The notes: generated by a model not told the origin, from the sequence alone. A stretch of 64,000 nt of DNA from Desulfovibrio sp. OH1186_COT-070 (GCF_003860215.1 NZ_RQYH01000007.1:1-64000), one strand, 5' to 3'. Positions 50,661 to 59,981 are shown, counted from the stretch's first letter. A program made the numbers and translations.

Positions 50661-50787
50661 TCCTCGGTGCTGCCCGGTCAAGGCGAAAAAAATCCCAAAC
50701 GGACAGGGCCATGTGCCCAAAAATATGTGCCCAAAAGTAAAGGCACTGCCGGGTATCCAGCAAGTGCCTGATTCTGCGCTTGATTTG

Positions 50788-50864
50788 TGGCGCGTCCGGG
50801 AGGGATCGAACCCCCGGCCTGAAGCTTAGAAGGCTTCTGCTCTATCCAACTGAGCTACGGACGC
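50788..50864 (-). tRNA. tRNA-Arg (anticodon TCT)
   Basis: The minus strand gives a 77-base cloverleaf with acceptor stem GCGTCCG/CGGACGC, D-arm TAGCTCAGTTGGATAGAGCA, anticodon stem GAAGC/GCTTC with loop CTTCTAA (anticodon TCT), T-loop GGTTCGATCC and an encoded 3' CCA. It reads AGA/AGG codons. tRNA genes are common integration sites; here the CCA end faces the hicAB module, but no duplicated tRNA 3' end was seen nearby. Confidence 0.95.
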
Positions 50865-51029
50865 TTGCCTGCGTGACGCAAGAAAAGACTATATGTTTTC
50901 GCGCCCTCCGGCGTCAAGACGGCGAGCCCCCGTTTTCGCGCAAGTGCCTTGGCCAGAACGAAGATTGCCTCGGGAGTGCCGCAAGACCACAACTTGCCAA
51001 AGGCCACAGCCACAGGCAGACTGCCTGCC

Positions 51030-51932
51030 ATGACATACTCACCGCACCTTTCCGGAACATCTGCGTCCCCGTGCGCGCAGCCCCCGCGCGGCAAGGGCCG
51101 CAGCGCGTTGCGCCCGTATTTTCTGGCGGCAACGGCAGTATGGGTCCTGTGCGTCTTGTCGGCCTGTGCCTCCCCCCGGCAGGCGGCGCTCACCTTCGCG
51201 CAGCAGCACGGCTTTGCCGAACGCCTTTTTGTGGCGCAGCCCTTTGTTTTGTACGGCCTGTACCGCCCCGGCTCTTCCGCCCGGCCCGACGTGCTGCGCG
51301 TCTATATTGAAGGCGATGGGCATGCCTGGGAATCGCGCACCCGGCCTTCCGGCGATCCCACGCCGCACAACCCTGTGGCGCTGCGTCTGGCAGCCCTTGA
51401 TCCGGGGCCGGATCCGGTGCTGTATCTGGCGCGGCCCTGCCAGTATGTGCAGGGCAAGGACAGACGGCACTGCGCGCAACGCTACTGGACTTCGGCCCGG
51501 CTGGGGCAGGAGGTGATCACCGCCCTTGACGCGGCCATCACCCAGGCCAGGGATGCCTGCGGGGCGCGGCATGTGTTGCTGACCGGGTTTTCCGGCGGCG
51601 GAGGGGCTGCGGCGCTGCTGGCGGCGCAGCGGCGGGATGTCGTTTTTCTGGGAACCGTTGCGGGCATGCTTGACACTGATGCCTGGACACGCCTTCAGGG
51701 CATCAGCCCTCTTGCAGGCTCTCTCAACCCCATCAGCGTGGCTCCCGCACTGCGGCATATGCCGCAACGGCACATGAGCAGCCGCGCAGATGCCGTCATG
51801 CCGCCGGAAATCAGCGCGGCGTTCTGCCGGGCCGCAGGGCAGGCCCAAAGCTGCGAAGAAGTTCCCGGCATGGCGCACGGCGGGCCGTGGCAGAACGTCT
51901 GGCACAGGCACTCTGCCGCCCGCAGGCCATAA
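51030..51932 (+). CDS. Alpha/beta-hydrolase-like lipoprotein
   Basis: The 300-residue protein has a membrane-lipoprotein leader (FLAATAVWVLCVLSAC, acylated Cys46), then VLRVYIEGDGHAWESRTRPS and the nucleophile elbow LLTGFSGGGGAAAL (G-x-S-x-G). The His of the triad may be in VPGMAHGGPW. It should sit in the envelope as an esterase or lipase-like enzyme with unknown substrate. The leader is unusually long for ATG 51030; a TTG at 51108 would give a more normal signal. Confidence 0.65.
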   Translation: MTYSPHLSGTSASPCAQPPRGKGRSALRPYFLAATAVWVLCVLSACASPRQAALTFAQQHGFAERLFVAQPFVLYGLYRPGSSARPDVLRVYIEGDGHAWESRTRPSGDPTPHNPVALRLAALDPGPDPVLYLARPCQYVQGKDRRHCAQRYWTSARLGQEVITALDAAITQARDACGARHVLLTGFSGGGGAAALLAAQRRDVVFLGTVAGMLDTDAWTRLQGISPLAGSLNPISVAPALRHMPQRHMSSRADAVMPPEISAAFCRAAGQAQSCEEVPGMAHGGPWQNVWHRHSAARRP

Positions 51933-51992
51933 CGTATGCAAAGCGGGAGCATGCCCATGCCAATGCTGAAAGTGCGCACGAACACCCGCAAC

Positions 51993-52032
51993 TTGACTTT
52001 GCACTAAAAATTGGTATATTCAGCGTGCGAGG
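51993..52032 (+). promoter_or_regulatory. Promoter and ribosome-binding site of the 52-kb TA module
   Basis: TTGACT (51993-51998) and TATATT (52015-52020) are 16 bases apart. GAGG at 52029-52032 precedes the toxin ATG at 52038. The minus 10 is a strong match. Confidence 0.65.
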
Positions 52033-52037
52033 CCAGT

Positions 52038-52325
52038 ATGGCAGAAAATTTGTGGCATGTGCGCTTGTCCAAAAAAGCAAGCAGGGGGGCGGCCAAACTT
52101 CCCAAAACGGTTCGCGCAAATCTGGCTGCGCTGATGAAGCAGATGGAAATTCAGGGGCCGGTGCGCGGCGACTGGCCCAATTACAGCAAGCTTGGCTCCA
52201 ATCGGCATCATTGCCATCTGAAAAAGGGACAGCCTACCTATGTGGCCGTGTGGGAAGAACGTGAAACCGGCATTCGCCTTGTGGAGGTGACGTATGCAGG
52301 GACACATGAAAAAGCACCCTATTGA
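52038..52325 (+). CDS. RelE/HigB-like toxin, intact
   Basis: The 95-residue basic protein reads LWHVRLSKKASRGAAKLPKT, then GDWPNYSKLGSNRHHCHLKK and YVAVWEERETGIRLVEVTYA. It is the intact relative of the frameshifted toxin at 31326. The family (RelE/ParE superfamily, HigB-like) cleaves mRNA on the ribosome. The antitoxin start lies inside its 3' end. Confidence 0.75.
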   Translation: MAENLWHVRLSKKASRGAAKLPKTVRANLAALMKQMEIQGPVRGDWPNYSKLGSNRHHCHLKKGQPTYVAVWEERETGIRLVEVTYAGTHEKAPY

Positions 52326-52677
52326 GGCTGTGCAGATGACCTTTTCCGGCCCTGTGGCCATGCGGGAAGAGGCTTTGCAGGCCATGCGCTCTCTTGGCTT
52401 TGTGGAAGCCGGGCACCTCCCCGTGGAAAATCAGAATGACAGTGCGATTTCGTGGCGTGAGTCCGAAGCCTTCAAGGACTTGTCTTTTCCCGGAGCCTAT
52501 CTGTCCGGTTTCCGCCATCGCGAAGGCATGACTCAAGCTGAGCTTGCCCAACGTTCCGGTGTCCCCCGCCGCCATATCTCCGAAATGGAGAACGGCAAGC
52601 GCCCCATCGGCAAGGCCAATGCCCGAAAGTTGGCGGACGTGCTGCGCATTGACCCGCGCCTCCTGTTGTCGGTGTAG
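52294..52677 (+). CDS. XRE-family antitoxin
   Basis: This 127-residue protein carries a C-terminal HTH_3 domain (FRHREGMTQAELAQRSGVPR, then RHISEMENGKRPIGKANARK). GGAGG sits six bases before the ATG, which overlaps the toxin gene by 32 bases. It is a paralogue of the antitoxin at 31652. A hairpin, CTCCCCCTGC with GCAGGGAG, follows at about 52757-52775. Confidence 0.85.
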   Translation: MQGHMKKHPIEAVQMTFSGPVAMREEALQAMRSLGFVEAGHLPVENQNDSAISWRESEAFKDLSFPGAYLSGFRHREGMTQAELAQRSGVPRRHISEMENGKRPIGKANARKLADVLRIDPRLLLSV

Positions 52678-52848
52678 CGGCGTTTTTGACCAGCACGCTA
52701 CTGTCCCCGCTCATGCGCAAGCTTTGTATTTTGCCACCGCGAAACAAGGCCGAACTCCCCCTGCCGATGCAGGGAGGCTATGGCAGTCCGCGCGGCAACT
52801 TTTTTTCAAAAAAATCTGGTGGGTAGCAGGTTTCTTGACACAAAGCAA

Positions 52849-52869
52849 ATAATGTTGAAATGTCATTAT
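52849..52869 (+). promoter_or_regulatory. Likely ArsR-type operator
   Basis: ATAATG (52849-52854) and CATTAT (52864-52869) form an inverted repeat immediately before the ATG of the ArsR-family gene, with TTGACA at 52835-52840. ArsR/SmtB regulators bind such dyads and repress their own operon. Confidence 0.5.
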
Positions 52870-53235
52870 ATGGAAAGCAGGCGAGCCAGCAAAATCTTTG
52901 AAGCACTCTCGTCGGACGTACGGCTGGATCTGTTCCGACTGCTCGTCAAAAACGCGCCTGACGGCCTTGTGGCCGGGGATATTGCCAAGCAGTTGGGCGT
53001 CCCCTCCACAAACCTGTCTTTTCACCTGAAAAACATTGTGCAAAGCGGACTTGTGAACGTTGAGCGCGAGGGGCGCTTCATGCGCTACAAGGCCAGCATC
53101 CCGCTCATGTTGGACATTATCGCCTACCTGACTGCGGAGTGCTGCTCCGGCAATCCTGCACAGTGCCAAGCTTTCAGAAAGGCGAGCACTGTGGCCCCCG
53201 GCATTCTGCCCGAACGCACTGCCGCAGGCGGATAG
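52870..53235 (+). CDS. ArsR-family transcriptional repressor
   Basis: The 121-residue winged-HTH protein reads MESRRASKIFEALSSDVRLD, then DIAKQLGVPSTNLSFHLKNI, then GLVNVEREGRFMRYKASIPL. A Cys pair near the C-terminus (ECCSGNPAQC) may bind metalloid. It probably controls the permease gene 48 bases downstream. Confidence 0.85.
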   Translation: MESRRASKIFEALSSDVRLDLFRLLVKNAPDGLVAGDIAKQLGVPSTNLSFHLKNIVQSGLVNVEREGRFMRYKASIPLMLDIIAYLTAECCSGNPAQCQAFRKASTVAPGILPERTAAGG

Positions 53236-53283
53236 TAATGCTTTTTACTTCAAAAATTCAATATTTCAACTACAATCAGAACA

Positions 53284-54429
53284 ATGCGCACAAACAAAAA
53301 AAATTCTCTGCTCAAGCCCTCTGCCTGCGCCTGCTGCGCTCCTCCACGCCCGCCTGCCCCGACTTCAACTGCTGATACTCTGGCGTGGAATCTCCGCTAC
53401 GGCAGTGCCGTCGTAGCCTTGGCCGCCCTCTGGTGGCTGGTCTTCGCACATCTGCCGCAGGCCGCTCACTGGCTGACCTTCGGTGCGCTCGGCCTTGCCC
53501 CCGGCTCGCGCCTTGGCGCAGCCGTGGAATTTTTTGTGTACGATACAGCAAAAATCCTTCTTCTGCTGGCAGGCCTCATCTATGCTATTGCCTGGATGCG
53601 CGCCTCCCTCAACGTGGAAAAAGTGCGCGATTTTCTGGCGGGGAAAAGACGGGGCTTCGGCTATTTTCTCGGTTCCGCTTTCGGCGCTGTCACCCCGTTC
53701 TGCTCCTGCTCAAGCATTCCCCTGTTTCTCGGTTTTGTCACCGCCCGGATTCCCGTGGGCATCACAATGGCCTTTCTCATCACCTCACCGCTGATCAACG
53801 AACTTGCGGTGGTGATGCTGTGGGGGGTGCTCGGCTGGAAGTTCACCGCAATATATGTGGTCACGGGCATGGCGGCAGGAATGGTGGGTGGCGCGTACAT
53901 GGACGGCATCAAGGCTGATCGCTGGTTGCAGCCTTTTGTGCGGGAGGCCGCGCAAAGCGTTCCGGTGCGCAGGATTGTGGCGAAATCCGGGGGGAAGCTC
54001 ACTGTCCGGCAGCGGCATGCCTTTGCATCCGGCGAAGCAGCCATGATTTTTGCGCGGGTCTGGCAATGGGTTGTTGCGGGAGTTGGAATAGGCGCTGCCC
54101 TGCACGGTTTTGTTCCGCAGGACTGGTTTGCGGAAAATTTTTCGGCAACCCAGTGGTGGACAGTCCCTTCCGCCGTGATGGTATCAATACCCCTGTATTC
54201 CAACGTAACGGGCATCATTCCAGTTATGGAAAGCCTGCTGCTCAAGGGGCTTCCCGTGGGCACCACCCTGGCTTTCTGCATGGGAGCAACAGTTGCCAGC
54301 ATACCGGAATTCATGATGCTCCGGCAGATCATGGCGGGCAAACTGCAAGCGGCTTTCCTCGTCTATCTGTGGGTCATGCTGACTTTCGTGGGCTTCTTGT
54401 TCAATGCCATCGGCCCCCATATTCTGTAA
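53284..54429 (+). CDS. ArsP/YraQ-family (DUF318) permease
   Basis: The 381-residue membrane protein has about eight to ten helices and the family signature GSAFGAVTPFCSCSSIPLFL, with the Cys pair used by ArsP to bind trivalent organoarsenicals. An N-terminal Cys cluster (CACCAPPRPP) is also present. Pairing with an ArsR repressor supports a metalloid or thiol-linked export role, but not every YraQ protein is an arsenic exporter. Confidence 0.8.
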   Translation: MRTNKKNSLLKPSACACCAPPRPPAPTSTADTLAWNLRYGSAVVALAALWWLVFAHLPQAAHWLTFGALGLAPGSRLGAAVEFFVYDTAKILLLLAGLIYAIAWMRASLNVEKVRDFLAGKRRGFGYFLGSAFGAVTPFCSCSSIPLFLGFVTARIPVGITMAFLITSPLINELAVVMLWGVLGWKFTAIYVVTGMAAGMVGGAYMDGIKADRWLQPFVREAAQSVPVRRIVAKSGGKLTVRQRHAFASGEAAMIFARVWQWVVAGVGIGAALHGFVPQDWFAENFSATQWWTVPSAVMVSIPLYSNVTGIIPVMESLLLKGLPVGTTLAFCMGATVASIPEFMMLRQIMAGKLQAAFLVYLWVMLTFVGFLFNAIGPHIL

Positions 54430-54500
54430 GCTACCAACCCTGTGCGACAGCCACAAAGCTTTTTTGCAGGCTGGGAGCGTCTCCATGCCAAGGAGAAATG

Positions 54501-55124
54501 TTAACCGACGTCGGAATGCTCCACCAGTTCCCTGCCCAGAGCCAGGGCCTTGAGATTGACCTCCTGAAGCCTGGCGGGCAAAAATTTTCTGATGGCGGCC
54601 TCCAGCGCGTCCACGCCAAAGGGCAACACCCCGGACGCACAGGCCACGCTCAAAAGCACGGTATTGCCGCTCTGCACGGAACCGGCTCTGGCTCCCATCT
54701 CCCGGCAGGGCACAAAGAGGCAGCGCCCGGCTCTGGCGCGTACCTTTTCCTCAATCACTTCCAGGGGCGGATAGGCGGCCTTGCCCAGAGCAACGCTCAA
54801 GGGCGGCAGAGGGTCACTGCTGGAAAAAACAGCGCCGCCGTGGCGCAGATAGGGCAGCCCGCGCAGAGTTTCCAACGGTTCAAAGCCCAAGAGGATGTCA
54901 GCCTCGCCCAGATCCAGCCGGGGCGAGCGCCAGCCGCCCAAAAGCATGACCGACTCCACAACGCCGCCACGCTGGGCCATGCCGTGCACCTCGCCGGCCA
55001 CCACATCCACACCGGCATCCAGGGCTGTCCGCGCCAGAAGGTTGGTGGCGGTCAGGGTTCCCTGCCCGCCCACGCCCGTAAAGAAAATTCGCATCCTTTC
55101 CCGGCCACCTGCTTTTTCCATCAT
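54501..55124 (-). CDS. iorB: Indolepyruvate ferredoxin oxidoreductase beta subunit
   Basis: The 207-residue gamma-type domain protein begins MRIFFTGVGGQGTLTATNLL, then GEVHGMAQRGGVVESVMLLG, the standard IorB blocks. With IorA it oxidises aryl pyruvates to aryl-acetyl-CoA using thiamine diphosphate and ferredoxin. ATG 55124 has AGGA upstream; ATG 55094 is possible. It lies 58 bases after iorA. Confidence 0.9.
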   Translation of the reverse strand: MMEKAGGRERMRIFFTGVGGQGTLTATNLLARTALDAGVDVVAGEVHGMAQRGGVVESVMLLGGWRSPRLDLGEADILLGFEPLETLRGLPYLRHGGAVFSSSDPLPPLSVALGKAAYPPLEVIEEKVRARAGRCLFVPCREMGARAGSVQSGNTVLLSVACASGVLPFGVDALEAAIRKFLPARLQEVNLKALALGRELVEHSDVG

Positions 55125-55182
55125 GCCACCATCCTGCGACAACGCGCGCCCGCATGCCGGAGCCGCGCCGTGTTCAAAGACG

Positions 55183-57033
55183 TTACCGCTTCCGCGCCCT
55201 GAAGGCCGTTGGCGCAACCTGCAAACAGACCATGCAGCCCGTGCACAGGGTCGCGTCCACTGCCAGATCGTCGCCACGGCGAACAAAAGCCGGACAGGCC
55301 AGTTGCTCAAGGCAGCGCAGGGCTTCCGCGCCCTGCTGCGCGACCTCGGCCACCTGAAGCCGGGATTTTTTGAGCTGGCGGCGGGCGTACAGCACGCACG
55401 GCTCCTCGGCAATGAGCACCCGCACGCCGTCAGCGGCCTTCATGTCTTCCAGCGCCGCGGTTACGGCTTTGAGGTTGAACGCGCGCACCTTGACGCACTT
55501 TTCCACCCCCAGCCCGCGGACAATGGCCTCAATGTCCAGATGGCGGCTCATGGAGCCGAGCACGTCCTGCACCATGCCGGGATTGGGCTGGTGCCCGGTC
55601 ATGGCCGTGGTGCCGTTGTCCAGAATGACCAGAATGATGTTGTGCTTGTTGAAAACGGCGTTGGCCAGACCGGTCATGCCGGAATGGAAAAAGGTGGAAT
55701 CTCCAACAAAACCCACTGTCGTCCTGCCCGTGGCGCGGGCAAAGCCGCTGCCGCCGGAGATGGACGACCCCATGCAGAACAGAAAGTCCGCCGTGCGCAG
55801 GGGCGGCAGCAACCCCAGAGTATAGCAGCCGATATCGCTGGAATACCAGGCATCGTCGCCAAAGACCTGACGCGCCGCATAGTACACGGCACGGTGCGAG
55901 CAGCCCGCGCAGAGATTGGGCGGCCGTCCCGGCAGGTTCGCGTCCACCCCAGGGCTTTCCACAGCAGGCGCGCTCTCGCCCAGCCAGTCCGCCAGACGGC
56001 ACCTGACCTGCGCCACAGAATATTCGCCCTGCTCTGTCAACTGCGCGTCCTTGCCGTGGATGTCTGTTGCAAGACCCCGCTCCTGAACCAGAGCGCGCAC
56101 GTCCTGCTCCAGCAAGGGCTCGCCTTCTTCGAGCACCAGCACACTGTCGCAGCCGCGCAAAAAATTCTCCAGCAATGTCGTGGGCAGAGGCCAGGTCATG
56201 CCCAGTTCCAGCACCCGCACGCGCTCCCGCCAGCCGTTGCCTTCCAGCGCATCGGCCAGATAGTTGCGGGCCACGCCGCTGGCAATAACGCCCATGCGCG
56301 CGCCTTCGCCGGATTCACGCACCGTGTTGAAGGGGCTTTTTTCCGCAATTTCCCGCGCTTTTTCCAGAATGCCCTTCAGGGCCGCATGCCGCGCGCGGGC
56401 CACGGCGGGCACCGGCACAAAACGGCCGGGATCGCGCCGGAACTCCACCAGAGGTTGCGGCTCCGGAATATCCCCGAAGTCCACCGGCCCCCGCAGATGG
56501 TTGACGCGCGTCGTGGTGCGCAGCATCACCGGCTGTTGCAGACCGCGCGCCACCAAAAATGCCTCGCGCGTCATATCTTTGGCCTCCTGGGCCGAAACCG
56601 GCTCAAAACAGGGCAACATGGCGAACCGCGCGTAAAAACGGTTGTCCTGCTCGTTCTGGCTGGAATGACAGCCCGGATCGTCGGCCGTGAGCACCACCAT
56701 GCCGCCCGGCAGACCCGTGTACACCGCTGTGAACAAGGGATCCGCCGCCACGTTGAGGCCCACGTGCTTCATGGTCACAAGGCTCAATGCCCCGCCCAGG
56801 GCAGCCCCGGCAGCCACCTCCAGCGCCACTTTCTCGTTGACGGAATATTCCAGCGTGTAGCGGCCTTCGCCGCCAATGTGACGAAAGGTGTCGGGAACCT
56901 CGGAGGAAGGAGTACCCGGATAACAGCAGACCATGTGCACGCCCGCCTCAAGAGCTCCGCGCACAATGGCCTCGTTGCCCAGCAGAAGATGGCGCTCACC
57001 GCGAGCGCCGTTCAACAGGGGATTTTCGCTCAT
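55183..57033 (-). CDS. iorA: Indolepyruvate ferredoxin oxidoreductase alpha subunit
   Basis: The 616-residue enzyme has the pyrimidine domain (LLGNEAIVRGALEAGVHMVC, then CYPGTPSSEVPDTFRHIGGE) and the thiamine-diphosphate-binding domain (GDSTFFHSGMTGLANAVFNK). The C-terminal ferredoxin part is reduced: only LCTGCMVCLQVAPTAF remains of the paired [4Fe-4S] motifs, with Ala where the fourth Cys is expected. It should still work with iorB in aromatic amino-acid fermentation. Confidence 0.92.
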   Translation of the reverse strand: MSENPLLNGARGERHLLLGNEAIVRGALEAGVHMVCCYPGTPSSEVPDTFRHIGGEGRYTLEYSVNEKVALEVAAGAALGGALSLVTMKHVGLNVAADPLFTAVYTGLPGGMVVLTADDPGCHSSQNEQDNRFYARFAMLPCFEPVSAQEAKDMTREAFLVARGLQQPVMLRTTTRVNHLRGPVDFGDIPEPQPLVEFRRDPGRFVPVPAVARARHAALKGILEKAREIAEKSPFNTVRESGEGARMGVIASGVARNYLADALEGNGWRERVRVLELGMTWPLPTTLLENFLRGCDSVLVLEEGEPLLEQDVRALVQERGLATDIHGKDAQLTEQGEYSVAQVRCRLADWLGESAPAVESPGVDANLPGRPPNLCAGCSHRAVYYAARQVFGDDAWYSSDIGCYTLGLLPPLRTADFLFCMGSSISGGSGFARATGRTTVGFVGDSTFFHSGMTGLANAVFNKHNIILVILDNGTTAMTGHQPNPGMVQDVLGSMSRHLDIEAIVRGLGVEKCVKVRAFNLKAVTAALEDMKAADGVRVLIAEEPCVLYARRQLKKSRLQVAEVAQQGAEALRCLEQLACPAFVRRGDDLAVDATLCTGCMVCLQVAPTAFRARKR

Positions 57034-57080
57034 ACTGCCTCCTTGAAGCCCGCCCCCGCGGGTTTCCGACGGATGAAAGC

Positions 57081-57827
57081 CTATTTTCCTGCCGACCCCG
57101 CTCCCGCTCCCGCTCCGGACGCGGGGGCAACGTCAGGGCTCTGCGCCGCGCCTGCCGTCCCGCCGGACGAAATCCGGGCGGCGCGGGCGCGAAAATATCC
57201 GGCATGGAGGCCCTGGCTTTCGTTGGCCAGTTCAAGATACAGTTCGGCTGCCTGTTCGGGCCTGCCCGCAGCAAGGGCAGCCTCGGCGAGGGTCTGCGTC
57301 AGATGGGGAGCGCGAACCTCCGGCGGCAGGGAGGCGCGCAGCGTTTGCAGCATTTCCAGGGCATCGGCGGCCTTTCCGGCGGCCAGCAGAGCACCGGCCT
57401 CCTCCAGAGCGGCAGCCTGCCCCAGAGCGCCCCGATCCATCCGGGCGGCCCGCGCATACGCAGCAGCAGCCACAGCATGCTCCCCGCTTTCCACCGCGCT
57501 TTTGCCCAGAGCCAGATTCACGGCAAAGCGCGCCCCGTCGGACGCGTCTTCCGCCAGACGCTCCAGAGCCCTGACCTGCTCCGCTCCCTGCTTTTGCAGG
57601 AGAATGCGCGCCAGTTCCTCATGGTCACGGCTGCTGCGGGAAGAGCTGTACCACTGCCAGCCGCCCATGCCCACCAGCACCAGCAGAAACACCACAACCA
57701 CAGCGGCGATCACCCCGGCATTGCGGAGAATGAACTGCAGCAGGGGCGCGCTTTCCGCGCTGACTTCCGCCTGCAGGTCGCGCAACAGGGACGGATTGGC
57801 CTCGCCTTGATTCTTTTGCGGATTCAT
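57081..57827 (-). CDS. Membrane-anchored tetratricopeptide protein (YfgM-like)
   Basis: The 248-residue protein has a single N-terminal membrane anchor (NAGVIAAVVVVFLLVLVGMG) and an Ala-rich helical repeat region (GEHAVAAAAYARAARMDRGA, then LLAAGKAADALEMLQTLRAS). The C-terminus is low-complexity (Ala/Gly/Ser). The layout is that of YfgM/TPR_21 proteins, which act as periplasmic chaperone partners. AAGGAG precedes the ATG. The interval 57828-58013 up to proA shows no clear promoter. Confidence 0.7.
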   Translation of the reverse strand: MNPQKNQGEANPSLLRDLQAEVSAESAPLLQFILRNAGVIAAVVVVFLLVLVGMGGWQWYSSSRSSRDHEELARILLQKQGAEQVRALERLAEDASDGARFAVNLALGKSAVESGEHAVAAAAYARAARMDRGALGQAAALEEAGALLAAGKAADALEMLQTLRASLPPEVRAPHLTQTLAEAALAAGRPEQAAELYLELANESQGLHAGYFRARAARISSGGTAGAAQSPDVAPASGAGAGAGSAGK

Positions 57828-58013
57828 GTATCAAAACTCCTTGGAGCATAATGACCGTGGGAAGGCGCCCCCGAACCGCCACGCCAGTCCGCCGACAGTC
57901 CGTCACGGCAGTCCGCGCGAACGGCAATTCCGGGCGCAAATATGCAGCATAGAAAGAAGCGCCGCCCCTGTCAAAGCAAATATCCCGCAAGCCGCTGCAC
58001 ACAAGGAGCCGCA

Positions 58014-59267
58014 ATGACCGACACCATGACGCGCATGGGCGCACAGGCCAAAGAGGCAGCCCGGATCATGGCCCGCATCCACCCCGATGCCAAGGTTCGC
58101 GCCCTGCAAAACCTGGATGTGCTGTTGCAGGAAAACGCGCGGGAAATTCTGGACGCCAATACCCTGGACGTGTCTGCGGCCCGCGCCGCCGGGCAGGACG
58201 CGCCCCGGCTGAACCGCCTGACGCTGACTCCCACGGTTCTTGAAGAAATGCGCGCCGCATGCCGCTACGTGGCCCAGCTTCCCGACCCCGTGGGCGCCAC
58301 CGAACGCCAGTGGCAGCAGCCCAACGGCCTGCTGGTGGGCCGCATGCGCATTCCCCTGGGCGTCATTGCCATGATTTATGAAGCCCGCCCCAACGTCACC
58401 ATTGAAGCGGCCATCCTCTGCATCAAGGCGGGCAATGCCGTTATCCTGCGCGGCGGCAGCGAGGCCCTGCGCTCCAATACAGAACTGATCCGCGTGCTGC
58501 GCCTGGCCCTGGAACGTTCCGGACTGCCCACCGATGCCGCGCAGCTGGTGTCCGTGCCCGGCCACGAGGCTGTCACCCACCTTTGCCGCATGGACCGTTT
58601 TGTGGATGTGGTCATTCCGCGCGGCGGCGAGGGACTGGTGCGCGCGGTGACCGAGGCGGCCACCGTCCCCGTGCTCAAGCATTACAAGGGCGTCTGCCAC
58701 GCCTTTGTGGATGCCGATGCGGATCCTGACCAGGCTCTGGAAATCGTCTTCAACGGCAAGGTGCAGCGCCCCGGCGTGTGCAACGCTCTGGAATGCCTGC
58801 TGGTGCACAAGGACTGCGCCCCCGCCTTTCTCCCCCGCGTGGGCGAGAAGCTCGGCGCTGCGGGAGTGGAATTCCGGGCCTGCCCCCGCTCCCTGCCCCT
58901 GCTGGGCGCAACGGCAGTGCCCCAGCGCCCGGAAGACCTGGGGCAGGAGTTTCACGCGCTGGTGCTCGCCGTCTGCGTTGTGGATACTCTGGACGCGGCC
59001 CTGGACCATATCGCCCGCCACGGCTCCAACCATACGGAAGTCATCTGCACCAACAACCACGCCCATGCCATGCGCTTTCTGCGCGAGGCCGATGCCTCTC
59101 TGGTGGCGGTCAACGCGTCCAGCCGTTTCAATGACGGGGGGCAACTGGGATTGGGCGCGGAAATCGGCATTTCCACCTCCAAGCTCCATGCCTACGGCCC
59201 CATGGGGGTGGAAGAACTGACCACCACCAAGTTCGTGGTGCTCGGTCAGGGGCAGGTGCGCCAATAA
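58014..59267 (+). CDS. proA: Gamma-glutamyl phosphate reductase
   Basis: The 417-residue aldehyde-dehydrogenase-fold enzyme has GVIAMIYEARPNVTIEAAIL, then VKHYKGVCHAFVD in the form VLKHYKGVCHAFVD, and the catalytic Cys region KVQRPGVCNALECLLVHKDC. It catalyses the second step of proline synthesis. ATG 58014 has AAGGAG; the frame upstream lacks homology. nadD follows without a gap. Confidence 0.93.
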   Translation: MTDTMTRMGAQAKEAARIMARIHPDAKVRALQNLDVLLQENAREILDANTLDVSAARAAGQDAPRLNRLTLTPTVLEEMRAACRYVAQLPDPVGATERQWQQPNGLLVGRMRIPLGVIAMIYEARPNVTIEAAILCIKAGNAVILRGGSEALRSNTELIRVLRLALERSGLPTDAAQLVSVPGHEAVTHLCRMDRFVDVVIPRGGEGLVRAVTEAATVPVLKHYKGVCHAFVDADADPDQALEIVFNGKVQRPGVCNALECLLVHKDCAPAFLPRVGEKLGAAGVEFRACPRSLPLLGATAVPQRPEDLGQEFHALVLAVCVVDTLDAALDHIARHGSNHTEVICTNNHAHAMRFLREADASLVAVNASSRFNDGGQLGLGAEIGISTSKLHAYGPMGVEELTTTKFVVLGQGQVRQ

Positions 59268-59981
59268 ATGCCGGGCCGCAATGCCCCCCGGCCGGGACGG
59301 GCCATCCTGGGCGGCAGCTTCAACCCGCCGCACACGGGGCACTTGCGGCTGGCCATCGAAGTCTGCGAGGCGTTGGGAGAATACGTGCACGGCCTGGATA
59401 TGGTGCCCTGCGCCACGCCTCCCCACAAAAGCCTGACGGGCATGCTGCCCTTTGACCTGCGCGCGGCCCTGCTGGAAGCCTGCCTGCACGCCCTGCCCCG
59501 CATACGCTGCAACCGTCTGGAGGGCGAACGCCCCGGCCCTTCCTATACCTGGGATACCTTGCAGGACTACCGCCAAGCCAACCCGGAGGAAAGCCTCTTT
59601 TTTCTTCTCGGCAGCCCGGACTTTGCCCTGCTGCCTGCCTGGCGGCACGGCCCAGAACTGCCCTCTCTCTGCCATTTGCTGGTGGCTCCCCGCGATGGCC
59701 AGACCCGGCAGGACTTTCTGCGCACGGCCCGCGCGCTCTGGCCGGAAGCAAAAGAATGCGCGCCGCCGCCCTTTTCCGCGTGCAGCCTGCTTCCGCCTTT
59801 CGGGCATCCTGTCCATTTTCTGCCCGTCCCCTGGCTGGAAGTGAGCGCCTCCCGCATCAGGCAACGCTGGATGCAGGGCCGCAACGTGGATTTTCTTGTG
59901 CCGCGCGAGGCTCTGGCCCTGCTGCGGGAACAGGAGGCCACCGTGCGCGCGTGCTGGCAAGGGGACGGAGAAACATGCTGA
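59268..59981 (+). CDS. nadD: Nicotinate-nucleotide adenylyltransferase
   Basis: The 237-residue nucleotidyltransferase has GGSFNPPHTGHLRLA (the H-x-G-H-type motif) and the C-terminal SASRIRQRW. It makes deamido-NAD from nicotinate mononucleotide. The ATG directly follows the proA stop, and the end overlaps the next gene by seven bases. Confidence 0.92.
   Translation: MPGRNAPRPGRAILGGSFNPPHTGHLRLAIEVCEALGEYVHGLDMVPCATPPHKSLTGMLPFDLRAALLEACLHALPRIRCNRLEGERPGPSYTWDTLQDYRQANPEESLFFLLGSPDFALLPAWRHGPELPSLCHLLVAPRDGQTRQDFLRTARALWPEAKECAPPPFSACSLLPPFGHPVHFLPVPWLEVSASRIRQRWMQGRNVDFLVPREALALLREQEATVRACWQGDGETC

Noticed and set aside
50788-51029. tRNA-Arg as the attachment site of an integrated island
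   Set aside because: No integrase gene and no second copy of the tRNA 3' end were found in the window.
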